Assembly: GCA_028751875.1 (NCBI GenBank)
Contig: CM054155.1
Location: forward strand, 12,162,619-12,226,618
Source: Rapana venosa
Taxonomy: Eukaryota > Mollusca > Gastropoda > Neogastropoda > Muricidae
Length of the DNA stretch: 64,000 nucleotides
Direction of reading: 5' to 3'
Every line of letters starts with the position of its first letter. The stretch's first letter is position 1. Positions 1 through 12,656 of this stretch are shown one piece after another. The notes under the pieces were generated by a model. That model was not told the origin of the DNA. It was given only the letters and a program-made list of their open reading frames with translations, and ran no database searches. A program made the translations under genes and the position numbers.

Positions 1-894
1 TTTCTCTCTCTCTCTCTCTCTCTCTCCCCCCTCCCTCCCCCTTTCCCCCTTTCTTCCCTCCCTCTCTCTTCTTCCTCTGTCTGTCTGCCTGCCTGTGCGT
101 GTGCATCATCAGGGAACTTTAGGCCACACTCAGAAGAAAATACATACAAATGTACCACTCCCCCCTTTTTTTCACAACTTTTTGCAGGACTCGTTTTTGA
201 TATTTAGACTAAAGTCATTTGAATTTGTGACTAATGTGTAGCATTACAGTTTTCTTTTTTTTTGTCTACTGCTGTAAAGTATATATTCATATTATAATAT
301 ATATAATATATACTGTATACACAGTTCAAAGTACAGTATTTGATGGTACAGTTCTTGTACAATTTCCCTTTCAGGTAGATGTTATTTTCTTTCTCCTTCC
401 GTCTATCTTTTTAAAAAAAACCTTGCTTCTTTCTTTAATTTTTTTTTTAAAAGGATTTCTCATATCATCATACATACATTGTATGATCTATACATCTACA
501 ATTGGTGGAACTCTTGACATGATACTTTTTAATATTTTGTATGTCATTTTAATAAAATTTGTTTTATACATCATTAATTCTTTTTCTTTCTTTTCTACTT
601 TCTTTCTCTTTATAATTTGTCACTTGCCATTAGTAGACACATTTCTTGTTTGTTTTTCTTCCTTTGGTGTCAAAGAGAAAATCTGTTGGGAGACCTACCC
701 AATGGTCTGATCTCAACAAAGCAGCTTTGATATTTTGAAGTTTTGTTTCTGCACTCTGGAATACATATTTTTAGTCCTTCCCATTTTTAATGTAGTTTTT
801 TTTCTCCACATGTTCCTTTTGAGATATTGATTCCTATTAGCTTAGACTATAACTCAAGTTCAGTTTTGGGTCCACTCTCTTGCCTTTTTTTTTC

Positions 895-1100
895 AGAAAG
901 ACTTAAAAAAACCCACACCCAACAGCTCTCATCCATGCTGAATGCCAAAGTCAGATGTGCTGGGCCTGACTAAAGTGACTTGTTCAGTTTGTCAGGCACT
1001 TAATGGCATTTTTACTTGTGTATATATATACTATATATATGTATAAGACAGAAAACAGTAGTTGCTGTCTGAGTGTTCGAAGAAGAAGATTTTATTATTA
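895..1100 (+). repeat. Dispersed repeat E, copy 1
   Basis: Shares cagaaagacttaaaa, ctgggcctgact, ttgtcaggc and gctgtctgagtgttcgaaga with 34,655-34,775. The family is not recognised. Confidence 0.6.
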
Positions 1101-2309
1101 AAAAAAGTACCAGAAGATACCTTGTGCTGTAAATTTATGAAAATATACTTGTATGTCACTGAAATATATATATTTTTTTACCTTTCTCTTTACAGTATGG
1201 TGGGTGTGTCACTCTGTGTTTGTGGGTGTGTGTGCACGTTTGTGTGCGTGTTGTGTGCAAGAAAATTGGGTTGGAGAGGTGGGGATGTATCTAAAAATAC
1301 TTTTAAAAGTAGTCTTTAATTAAACATTAAAACCATCCATTTTATATCACCTGCATATAATTTTCAAGAGCTAAGGCAGCCTCTGGACCAAGCCTTTGAC
1401 TTTTTTTTTTGTATTTCCAGATTGGTAATCTTGCACATATATATATGTTGACAATTGTTTTTAAAAATAAATCATTTTGCCTTTTGTTTGGTTGTCACAT
1501 GCACTTGCAAACATTATTACTAATATTAGTAGTAGTACTAGTACTAATACAAAGTAGTAATTTTGAACATTTGTTCCTTTTGCATAGGGCTACTTTGAGA
1601 TTACGATAGATTTTTAGTTAAATAGCGGATTTTAGAGGGCGACAAACCTTAAAATTTTTAAAGTACTTCAGCTTATTGAGTGCCCGATAAATTTGAAATT
1701 GTAAATTAAGCTATTGCTCAGCTGTTGTCAGAATGACTAATGCTGTGAAATGAGCATTAATAAATTATTGACTGCGCTTTAGTCACCAGTATTAACTAAA
1801 ATCTTAACAGTAACGTGTGATATTTTAAAACCAATTCAAGGCTATTCTATTTTAATTTTTATGCCTGCTAATATTAGTTCAGCTTTGTCCATCCCCACCC
1901 TTTATACTGTGCAGATACGTGTTTGTTGTTAGAACATAAAACCAAATTTATCGCAAAATGCTTTCAATTTCAGCTAAAGTAGATACTGAAAAAGATGTTG
2001 CCATGCCACTGATTTATCAGGAGTTAGATTGATTGGTATGCAGCCAAGTTCTAATGTTGGCAGTGTGTCATTCATTTCTCTTTGTTATAAGTATGAAGTA
2101 ACACCTTACAGTTACATTGATCGACCTGTCAGCACAGTACATACAGACCTGTACAGTCCGTAATTTGCATCCATTGCTGCCAAGCATGGAAAGGTGGACT
2201 CTGTGTCACTGTATTTTAATTGTATGACTACATCATTACATGTTTATGGGTGCATGGTGATGCAGATGTTTCTTCCCCTTATGCACACCACACACTACAC
2301 AGTACAGTA

Positions 2310-2321
2310 CCCCCCCCCCCC

Positions 2322-2366
<45 letters not shown>
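2310..2366 (+). repeat. Poly(C) run of 29 followed by (AC)n
   Basis: Direct reading of the sequence. One of many long poly(C) or poly(G) runs in this window. Confidence 0.97.
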
Positions 2367-2368
<2 letters not shown>

Positions 2369-4754
2369 AAATACAAAGTAAAAAAACACCCCACTGTTTA
2401 GGTTTTAGGGATAAACTATAATTAAGCAATGCGTATTGTTGCATCATGAATTTAATTGGGTAGTGTTTAGTGCATTTACTTTTCTGATATATGTTACACA
2501 AGGAATTTTTCCTTGTCTGTACAGAGCATGCACGCGCACGCACATACACACATACACACACACACACACACACACATACAGAGTTTGCAAATGGGAAGAA
2601 GTTATTACACAATAATAGTTTGTATTTGTGATACAAATGGCATTTGGCTGAAAAGTTATCAATACACTCATACAGTGTGCGGACCCCACAGTGCTGCATT
2701 ATGAACATGGAGCCAAGCCATCAGCTGCTGTGTTGTGCCCTGGAGAGTTGTGGCAGGCTAATGGTGGGCTGTGCTGCACACAGCTAGTGAAAGGAAAGGG
2801 CCCCCCAAAAATCAATAGTCTGTCAGGCTTCTCTGCCACACATTCTAGCTCCATTCTCCACTCTCTTCCTTGATGTCATACTCTTACTGATATCACTATC
2901 AATGTCCTTCCACCTCCACTTTGGGGGTCTAAGATTAGTTTGGAACATTTCCCTCACCACCCCCTCCACCCTTATTATTATTTGTTCGAATCCAGGTAGT
3001 TTACGTGATATTTTGACAATGTTCTTCTTTCGCCAGTTCCGAGCTATTCACTGTGAATATAATTTTATGACTGCTATGCCTTTGTTATTATTGTTTTGAT
3101 AAAACTTTTAAATTTAATTATTATTTAGATGAAATGTTGACTTTTGATGAATCTAAAGTATTAGCATTCAGACAATATGTATTTTCTTAATGATGTGGTC
3201 AGAAAGGTCTTTCTTGTTCACTTTCACAGGAAATAACTTTTGGACTAAAGTTATATGGAAAAGACTTCTACCTGACAGTATATATGCTGTGATATTTGAA
3301 ATTTAGCATTTCACTCAAGAGAATTAGTTTCAAGGAGAAAAACAAGAATTAAAAAAATCTATTAAATTTTTTCTTCACAAAGTTTTGACATCATTTACAG
3401 TAGTTGTCAGATCTATTGATTTGAAAAAGTGATTAGTGTACTGACCAGTACATTTATCTCCAAAGTGAACCATTGTTACTAGAAATAATATTAACTTCTA
3501 CATCCATTTAAAAAAACCATGTCACCAAAAGTCCAGAGTGACAGTATTTTATATCATCACATCAGGAATCAGTGAGAGAGAGCTCTCTACTTAAGTACTT
3601 TCAAGATTCATGAAGAGCTAAAGATGTGGTTTTGAAATTTTTCAGAAAGGAAAAAGAATGTTAAAAAAAAGAAGAAATGTTTATGGTGTATGATTGATAA
3701 ACTGTTGGTGCAGCGTTGGACTGGCCGTCACATCACCAGTGCCACCTTCGTGCTGTGTGTTAAATCAAAAGACTGCAAAGTGCAAGCCAGTCAGTCGGTC
3801 TTTCCTTTCCATGGAGCTGATTCAGACTGAAGAACAGTAAGGTGCATGCTTTTGGACATCAGTGGCTGGCTTTTTTTCTCCTTGTTCAATTCCCATCATT
3901 TTGCTTGTCAGCCTTTTGTTTGGTGTTTTTGAGGCTTGACTTTGTATTTTTGGGGTGGGAAATTTTTCCGGCACCTCTTAGTCTTATGAGAGCTAGAAAC
4001 AAACACTGTTTATATTTCATTTTCCTAGTCAGTTTGAGTAGTAGGTCTTGTGTTAGTTTATGAATACTGCACATGCCGACATTGATGATTTATATTGCTT
4101 ATTTAGCTAAATATATAACACTATATATATTAGCCTGAGGCCAGCTGTTGGTTTTAGTGTATTATTCAAGTGGCAATCTCTATTTAACAGTTTACTGTAA
4201 AAACAGTATTTTATTTTAAATAATATGCAAGTGAATTTAAATGTATGGTGCACTTTTTTTATTCGAAAAACTGGTGGACTTAAAATAATTCTGTCCAACT
4301 CTAAGACAAACTATTTTATTTGTGTTTGAAAGACCTGCACAGGGTCTTAAAGAACTATTAAGAGAGGTGACAGCTGTAAGAATACCATTTTTTGTTTGTT
4401 ACTCACTTACTGTTGCCATAATAACAGTAATGGACCATTTTATACTAATTACATTATTTTACATGCCACCAACTAGGACCACTCATTAGTATTATATATA
4501 TTTATTTATACCATTAATGTTAAGTGTTAGTGTAAAACTTTCTTATAAAACCAGTGATATCAAAATTGGATTGCCAGAGCAAATTCATCTAAAAAAAAAA
4601 GAAGAAAAAGTGTGTGTGTTTGCAAAAATGTGCACAGATGTTGTTTCTCCCTACACCACCAGTTGTTCACTTTTCCTCTTTCCCTATAGTTCTAATATTC
4701 TTGAAAGTGTGCACACATGCACATGTGCCCCTGTGCATGCACGCACACGCACGC

Positions 4755-4872
<118 letters not shown>

Positions 4873-7800
4873 ACTCAAAAGAGGTCTGACCATCATGTTA
4901 CACCAGGATTGTGTTTTTTTGTTTTCAATTTTTTTTCACACCTTCAACAAAGCTATCTCTTGTTTTCTTTGGTTTGTTTTTTGTTGGTTTAAATATGTAT
5001 ACATGTATGATGTCTACCTAGTGTATAGAAAATAGAAGTCTTGCTAGTTGCTCTGTGCAAATTTAGCACTTTGTCAGATTGAAAACCATCATCAGTATCA
5101 TTGCTCAAAACTTCTCACCTACTGACTCACCCATTGCCATATGATATGATACATGTGGAAAGTAACCACTTTTACTTTAGCCAGTTTAGGTAACAAAAAT
5201 GTTACATATATATGAGGTACTTAAAACAGTTGACTTGCGTGGGTGAAGTTTAGATTGATAAAGCTGGGAGGACAACTGAAGATAAAAATATGAAAGCCTC
5301 CCCCCTCCAAAAAACAACCAACCAACCAACAAACAAACAAAACCCTAATAACCCCCAAACCAAAAACACTCAAAAAGAAAACCCCACCAAAAACCCTAAT
5401 CTCCCCCCCCCCCCCCCCCCCCAACTCACCCCCTCCCAGACCAACAAACAAAAAGCAAAACACATTGCAGAGATATTTAAGTTACTCAAGAAAGGTAGCA
5501 GCATTTGTTATAAACTATAAAGCCTTGATCTTTATAAAACAGTTCCATATTGTTAAGAGGGGAAACAAAAGCAATAGATTTATCACTTAACATGTGAGAT
5601 GTTACCATAAATTTATAATCATAGTGCATAAAGTCCTATACTGGGGCTATAGACAATAGTATTAACACAGGAGGGGTGATTTTTCTGGTATTAACTATTG
5701 AATTGTGACTTTTTGAAATGTTTGTTTGCTGTGGGGTAGCCTGATACTAGTGATAGTATGGGATAATGGCAATGGAGCTATTGAAATTTAAAGAATAGAA
5801 TTAAACAGGGAATCTCAGAAAATATAATTGTTATCATGTGCCCATGTTCTCATTGTTGTAATATTCAGTGTGGTTGCTGTTGGTATTAATGCTTTACCTT
5901 CAGTAAGTTTATAAATTCATGAAGGAAAAAAATCTGTCTTGTAAGTTGTAGTACTACACTTGTTGTCTTCTTAGAATGTGGGATAAATCATATCAATGTT
6001 ATATTCTTTAGTCTTATGAGTTACTTAAGATCTTCCATTTCAAACTAAGGGGATGTATCATAATCCTACTCCTAGTGTGTGTGTGTGTGTGTGGAAATAG
6101 GCATCCCATGTGACTTAAAACATAACATGTAATATGTCCAGACCTTGAACTAGTTGAAGAAACAGTCATAAGATAAACTCATTGTAAAGTCGTTCAGTGT
6201 TCAGGTGCATTGCGTGCCTGTTTTGCATAGTAATTAGTGGTGACCGATATATAATATTTTTATACTGCCGATACAATATTTAACCATGTAAAGTTGTTCA
6301 GTGATCACTGATCAGGTAGGTTGTGCGACTATGGTTTGCATAGCAATTACTGATATAAATACACTGATAGTGATACACTTATTTGAGGATAACATTTTTA
6401 GGCTTGTAAAAAATATGAATTGTTAGTATGTTTATAGATAAGATATAGATGTTCTGAATTTGGCAGCTGGTTACACATGTGAATACATTACAGTCTGAAA
6501 ATGAAATCACCTGGCTTTCCTTCCTGCGACAATTATTTGTTGCAGTTGATGAATCGAGATCAATAGACCTTGGTCTAATTGTGACTCAACTATTTCCATA
6601 ATTTAAGGTGTTTTTTTCCTGGATATTTAATTTGGCAGATTCTATACACAAATGTAAACTCTCTCTCTCTCTCTCTCTCGCTCTCTCTCTCTCACTCTCT
6701 CTCCCCCCCCCTCCCCCCTTATACACACACATACACACAGACACAGTTTGTTGATGACATGCCAAAGTGCTGAGTGGAGGTGAGAAGGTTAGAATTTTGA
6801 CTGTATGCCAGATCATGAATGGAAAACAAGGAACTATGAGCATGGTGCTTATATATAGCTTACATCAACTGTCTGTACCAGATGACAGATTTGTCTGTTA
6901 GAAAAAAATTCAAACCCACCAATATTGGCAGTAATGTTTGAAAGGAAAAAGGTTATTCTACCATAAATGTATTTAAATAATTTTACCTTTTTTTCTTTAG
7001 TTGAAATTGATTTTAATTTTCTTAGATTTAAATATATAATGATAAAAAAAATAAGCTCTTTGAAGTTTTCTTGAAACGTTTTGCTGCTTTATTAAATTAA
7101 AATTTTGTGTGTGTGTGCACTTTGGAATGAATTGCTATTGACTGAATTAGAATACATAATGCAACCAGGTGATATTATTTTTTCTGAACAAAATGAAAAT
7201 GAGTCAACACTTGATAGCTGTTTTTTTATTTCACCAGTCTCAGATTTTAAGAGCACTAATTAAGCTGTTTTAAATGTTCAGGAAAAGACATTTAATCAGC
7301 ATTGTAATGATTATAAGTTATAAATACTAACAATACTGTGGTCAAGGAAATTAAAAACTCTCAGAAATACTGACTTGCATAAGAGTTGGAGGCTTATTCT
7401 GAGCATGCTTATTAGAAAGTGAGAAGCTGTAGGAATCTACAAATAACAACCATAACCAGTAATGAACTGTCAAACATCACTTGGTAACCTATAAGTGTTA
7501 TGTTAATCTTCTCCAACTTACTTTGCTGTCTCCATTGCATTTGCAGTCTGTCTAGTCCTTATTGATTATATAGTTGTCCACGAGGAAAACATCTTTTTTT
7601 TTTTTTTAAAGTGGTTTTCCCCCTCCTCAGCATAAAGATAACTGGTCTTCCACCTCCTCATCTTCACCCTCAGAGGGTCACATCAAGCATTTGTTCTTCA
7701 GCTAGCACTTTCCCCTTCCTTTATTCTGCCTGATAATGGGTTGAAGTCAGATCACATTCTGCACACTTGATGAAGGAGATGGTGTTCCTGACAAGGTGAA

Positions 7801-8251
7801 GGGTGCGGGAGTAAGGAGGAGGAAAAGCTATGTACATCAAAAGGGCATGATGTCGGGTCACTTTCCAGACAGTTTACTACAAGTTTTGGCCTTCTGCCAT
7901 CTCTTCCCCCACATCCCGTCTTCTCTCACCCTTTCTTTGTAACACTATATGTGAACAGTGAAGTCATGCATATTAATGAGCATGCCATTTTGGTGGTTTT
8001 TTTCTCTCTCTGATCACTTTGGATACAAAGCAAACTTCATTTTTTACTGCTGGAACAAGTGGAAGTTTAGAAAGGTATGATTTTTATAATGAAACATTCT
8101 TACACGAAAGTTCTATGAGAATCACAGTTTCCATTCAATATTTGAAAAGTCTTGTACATGACCAGAAGAGCTTTGAAAATTCAAAACTTGTTAGTTGTGT
8201 ACTTGAACTTATTAGCAAAGTATACAGTCCATGAATGCATGCATACATATA

Positions 8252-8260
8252 TGTGTGTGT

Positions 8261-8299
<39 letters not shown>
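8252..8299 (+). repeat. (GT)n microsatellite
   Basis: About 48 bases of GT with a single interruption. Confidence 0.97.
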
Positions 8300-8302
<3 letters not shown>

Positions 8303-8684
8303 ATGAGAGGGCGAAAGAAAAAGAGTGTACATGTATGTATGTGCATGCACATTCCTCCCTTTCCATTTTTTTTTTCAGGCTCTGTCTTCTTCCCCCTTCA
8401 CCACCAGAAAAATGTGTAGGTGTAGATCTGGTGTAGATTAAAACCCAGACTAAAAGTAAAACAGTGAAAGCAGAAGCATGTAGCACCAGAACTTCTCTGT
8501 CCTGAATCATTCAGTGTTAGAGATGTAGTCTAGAGCTTGCAGCAGTGTTGGCTGATTGCTTTTGGTGCCTGACAGGGAAGGTGATGAGGCGTGCAAGTAG
8601 TTAGGTTAGATGGAACATTGGAAGGTTGCCAAGTCTGGAACTGGCAGCAGTAGGCTACAGGAACTAGGCTCCTTATCCCCACCC

Positions 8685-8947
8685 CCTTCTCTCTCTGTCT
8701 CCTTCCCCCCTCTCTCCTTGCCTCCCCCCCTCCCCCCCCTCTCTCTCACCCCTCCCTCTCTCCCCCTCCCCTCCCCTCCCCCCTCCCCCCCCCCCCCCCC
8801 CTTCCCCCCCCCCCACCTTCCCCACTTCTCAGACCATCAGGGAAGGCTTTACATGAAGCCATTGCAAAAAAGAACTGCGTCTACTTGTGTCTCTTTTTCA
8901 GTTTGATTCTCTTACATGTTTTGCTTTGTCTGTCTCTCTGCCTTCTT

Positions 8948-9021
<74 letters not shown>

Positions 9022-9062
9022 CTCTCTCTGTGTCTGGCTCTCTGTCTGGCTCTCTCTCTCTG
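8685..9062 (+). repeat. Pyrimidine-rich tract and (CT)n
   Basis: An almost pure C/T segment at 8,685-8,820, with a 17-base C run at 8,785-8,801. After about 120 bases of ordinary sequence, (CT)n follows at 8,952-9,030 and degenerate TCTGGC repeats to about 9,082. Confidence 0.95.
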
Positions 9063-10749
9063 TCTGGCTCTGTCTGGCTGGCTGTGGTGGACTCAATAGA
9101 ACCAGACTGATCTATACTGGCTATAGAAATGTACTTTTTTCAGATGTGTTTTATTAGACTGTGTAATGGCATGCATGTTGCATGTGCAATGCTTGTGGTA
9201 TAATGATCATGGCAGTTTAATGAGCTTTTTGTGGAAATGAAGCAGCAGTCTTCAAGTCTAAAGAGGGATGAACACATTTTTTTGTTGCTGGCTTTTAAAA
9301 AAAATAAAATTTTAAAAAGAAAAGTTACACTGCATTTACTTGTTCCCATTTTTCAAATTTTTAGACACTTTGTTAGAAAGTCAAGAGATACCACATGTGC
9401 TTGAATAAAATATATTTATTTTTGCTGGGGGTTTTTTAACAGAAAAATTGAACTCCAGTCTCAGTGTACTCACATGCCATAAGTATGCATGCTTGTTGGA
9501 ATAGTTGCACTTGTGCTTCCGTATTACTATTAGAGCATTTTATTAGCAGTGGTCAAGAGGTAGTTTAATTCTGAAACTTCCCTGTTTCTCTCTGCCAGTT
9601 AACTTTAAGAATAAAGCTTCCCTGTTTCTGTCTTTCTGTCTGTGTCTGTCTCTCAGTTGTTTTTATTCAGTTTTTAAAGTAAGTTTGGGGGTAGTGGTAA
9701 AAGAAGAATCAGTCTAAAAACAATGTTGATTATGAATAAGTACACCGAATTTCAGGTCTCTACACCCTTTTGTCAATAAGAATCAATCCACTTGTAAGCA
9801 GTCTTCATTATCTGAAGTTTACAGAATTTTTGGTCTCTTTACCCTGTTGTCAATATCTGTACATCAAGTGCTACATCAGTAATGTAGATGTAATGACGCA
9901 TGTAATGTATCAGAGCTACATGAGCTCCTCACATACATGTATAAATGTATCCACACGCACACGCACGCACACACACACACACTCACCCACACACACAAAT
10001 GTATGTATCCACACACACACACTCACATTCAGTGACTCACACGCACAGAGTATACACTCACACAGTCCTTTCTATCTCTGCGTAGTACTTCTGTGCCCCC
10101 CCCCCCCCCCCCTATCTCTCTCGGTGACATTTTTTCAAGGATATTTTGTTGTTGGTTTTTTCTTTGTTTGTTTACAGTTTAGCTTGGAACAAACATTTTT
10201 TTAAGCAAAAGGGACATCATAGTTAACAGTTCAAAATCATTTTGTTTATAGCTTGCGTTGATGCTTGCAATCTGTTAAGTCGATCATTGTTTGTTGCTAG
10301 CTGGTTGACACACCCATATCTGTTGTCTTCAGCACTGGAGCTTTCCCTTTCTGTTTTAGCTTCTGGCAGCAGCCGGAAAGGTCATGGAGACATTTCTGGA
10401 TAATTTGTTGGAATTTGTTGTTTTCGTATTTTTCCCTCTCCTTTTTTCTCCTGAAAGAGTTACTGTACTGCTTCATTGTTGTTAAATCCTTCTTTTCTCC
10501 AGGAGCACCACTATTTGAAACAAACTTGCTGCTCTTTCTTTTCTGTCATGATTTCTCTCTTGTTGGTTAAAATTTAAATATTGTCAGTTTTGAAATGCCA
10601 CAGGGTTGCTGCTGTTGACATATTCATAGTTCAACCTCATCCACTTGATGATAGCTGTTCCCCCCCCCCCCCCCCCCCATCCCAAATAGCCATTGTTGGT
10701 TGGATTTTTGTTCTAGTTTTGTGTTTGGTTTAAAAAAAAAAAGTGGAAT

Positions 10750-10915
10750 GGCTGTAATATGTACTACAGTGGTAATGCACCCACATGTAGAACGTGATAG
10801 GTTGTGGGTTTGATTCCATCTGGAGATGGACTTTCTCTCGATTCATTTGACTATGTGGATACTAGTCTTTTACTTTGAGATGAGATATTCAGTGTATAAT
10901 TGACCCACATCTATT
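10750..10915 (+). mobile_element. Old SINE A-like head
   Basis: A tRNA-like head with box B-like GGGTTTGATTCC near 10,806-10,817, followed by tggatactagtctttt and gagatgagat, resembling the SINE A body. Strongly diverged. Confidence 0.4.
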
Positions 10916-11543
10916 GCATGAATTAAGAAAATGACTAGACAACTAAAAAAGAAACAAAAAAACACACAAACATTGCATGTGTTAAAAAGAAACCCACAAG
11001 AAATTTAAAGACAAATAGCAAAAATACACTTGTCCCCAGCAAATTCTTTCCAAAACACTTCTGCAAAAGGGAAACAGAATGATAGTATTTTCAGTTTTAG
11101 ATCTAGACAGGAGGGATGGTGATGGGGGTTGGTGCTGCACCGGTGGTGAAAGTTGAAACTCTTCGCAGAGGCAGTAAGGCGTGAAGTTTATGCATGCATT
11201 GAAGTCTGCTGTGATGTTAAGTGATAAACTGTTTACACTTCATTACAATACAGTATAGTTCAATTCATTGCAGCACAGCACAGCACAATGCAAGTGGTAA
11301 TTATATGCAGCATCACACTACACCACACCACAATCCTGTATGGTTTTAAATGTTTAATTGGAGCTTGTACTTTTGTCATACTCATAGAGGGTATTCGGTT
11401 TACTCTTGCTTACATTTTGTTTGCATTTAAAGTATTATAAAGAACAAAAGACAGATATTGAGATATTATAGTTTGTTGCTCGATAGCTTTTTGGTTTCAA
11501 CATGTATAGGCCACTGGTATGTTTGTATTTTACTGTAATTCTC

Positions 11544-11555
<12 letters not shown>

Positions 11556-11634
<79 letters not shown>

Positions 11635-11643
11635 CCACACACA

Positions 11644-11674
<31 letters not shown>

Positions 11675-11676
11675 CA
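11556..11676 (+). repeat. (CT)n(CA)n compound microsatellite
   Basis: Seventy-two bases of CT followed by about 49 bases of CA with two CAC interruptions. Confidence 0.97.
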
Positions 11677-12516
11677 TTCTTTTTGTCTTCTCCCATACCC
11701 TGTGATCTCCTGAATTAAAAAAAGTCTTTGAAAGGATGAGGAAGTTTCACATTAATGTAGATTATAAAAATTACCCGTCGATTAAACTACGAAGATGCAT
11801 CTATGATATAGCTATCATGGGCTTATGATCCCAAGTGTAATGAAAATATTATATGTGATCATAAGTTTCTTGAAAGTAGTAGGAGTAATGGTGAAGCTCT
11901 GTTGTAATTGCCCTTCATGGGATGATTAAAGTGTTTTTGACTTGACTTGACTTTGACTAATTAAAAGACAGATGTCAACAGTAAATCAACTGTGTTGTTG
12001 ATTGCTAGAATACTCAACAGTAATAAAATGTTTTCAATTTGTAAATATGATGGAGATGGTGAAAAAAGTAGTGGTTTGTTTTTGATTTGAAAATCTCTGT
12101 GCTGCTCGTTTATGGCAGTTAAAAAAAAATCATTCATGTGTTAGTCGCTCCTGCCAATTAATGTTTGTAGCAGACAGAAAATCCAAACCAAATTAATACA
12201 CAAAATTCATGATGATTGTCGTGGGTAACTCAACTGAGTACCCATCATATTTCTAGAATTTTGAATTTGGTTCAGAAAGGGTAGTAAATTTAACAATGTA
12301 GTCATGATATGCCTCTTGTTTTTTTGGTCTTTCTTTAAGAAAAAAAGAGTCATTTTTGTTTCAGTCTCTGCTACTGTCTAGCTAGAAATGACATCATGAG
12401 AATTGGAAAGCTTGTGGGAATGACCACCAGACTGCTGTTAAGTAGTCTTGTGATAGTGATACAGATATAATATATTAATCATGTAATTGTCATTATTTTG
12501 TCTCTTGTGTGTGCAG

Positions 12517-12656
12517 ATTTGAGCAAGAAATTAGCGAACCAGTTACCGCTGTTAAAAGTACATCTCCGTCTGAAGAGGCTTCATCTGCACATAGGGGAAT
12601 GAACGATTGGCGTCCCTTTGTTTACGGAGGACTTGCTTCCATCACAGCTGAATGTG
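12517..12656 (+). CDS. SLC25A30: Carrier exon 1 of the visible gene (leader plus residues 1-19)
   Basis: Acceptor tgtgtgtgcag ends at 12,516 and the donor is G|gtcagt after 12,656. Coding is called from ATG 12,599. Bases 12,518-12,598 are open in the same frame (FEQEISEPV...), so they are either 5' UTR or an N-terminal extension. The exon leaves one base (phase 1) that completes Gly20 with the next exon. Confidence 0.88.

Noticed and set aside
234..710. Open frame of 158 codons on +, rich in Phe, Leu and Ile
   Set aside because: T-rich intergenic or intronic DNA gives such hydrophobic frames by chance; no homology, no flanking exon structure.
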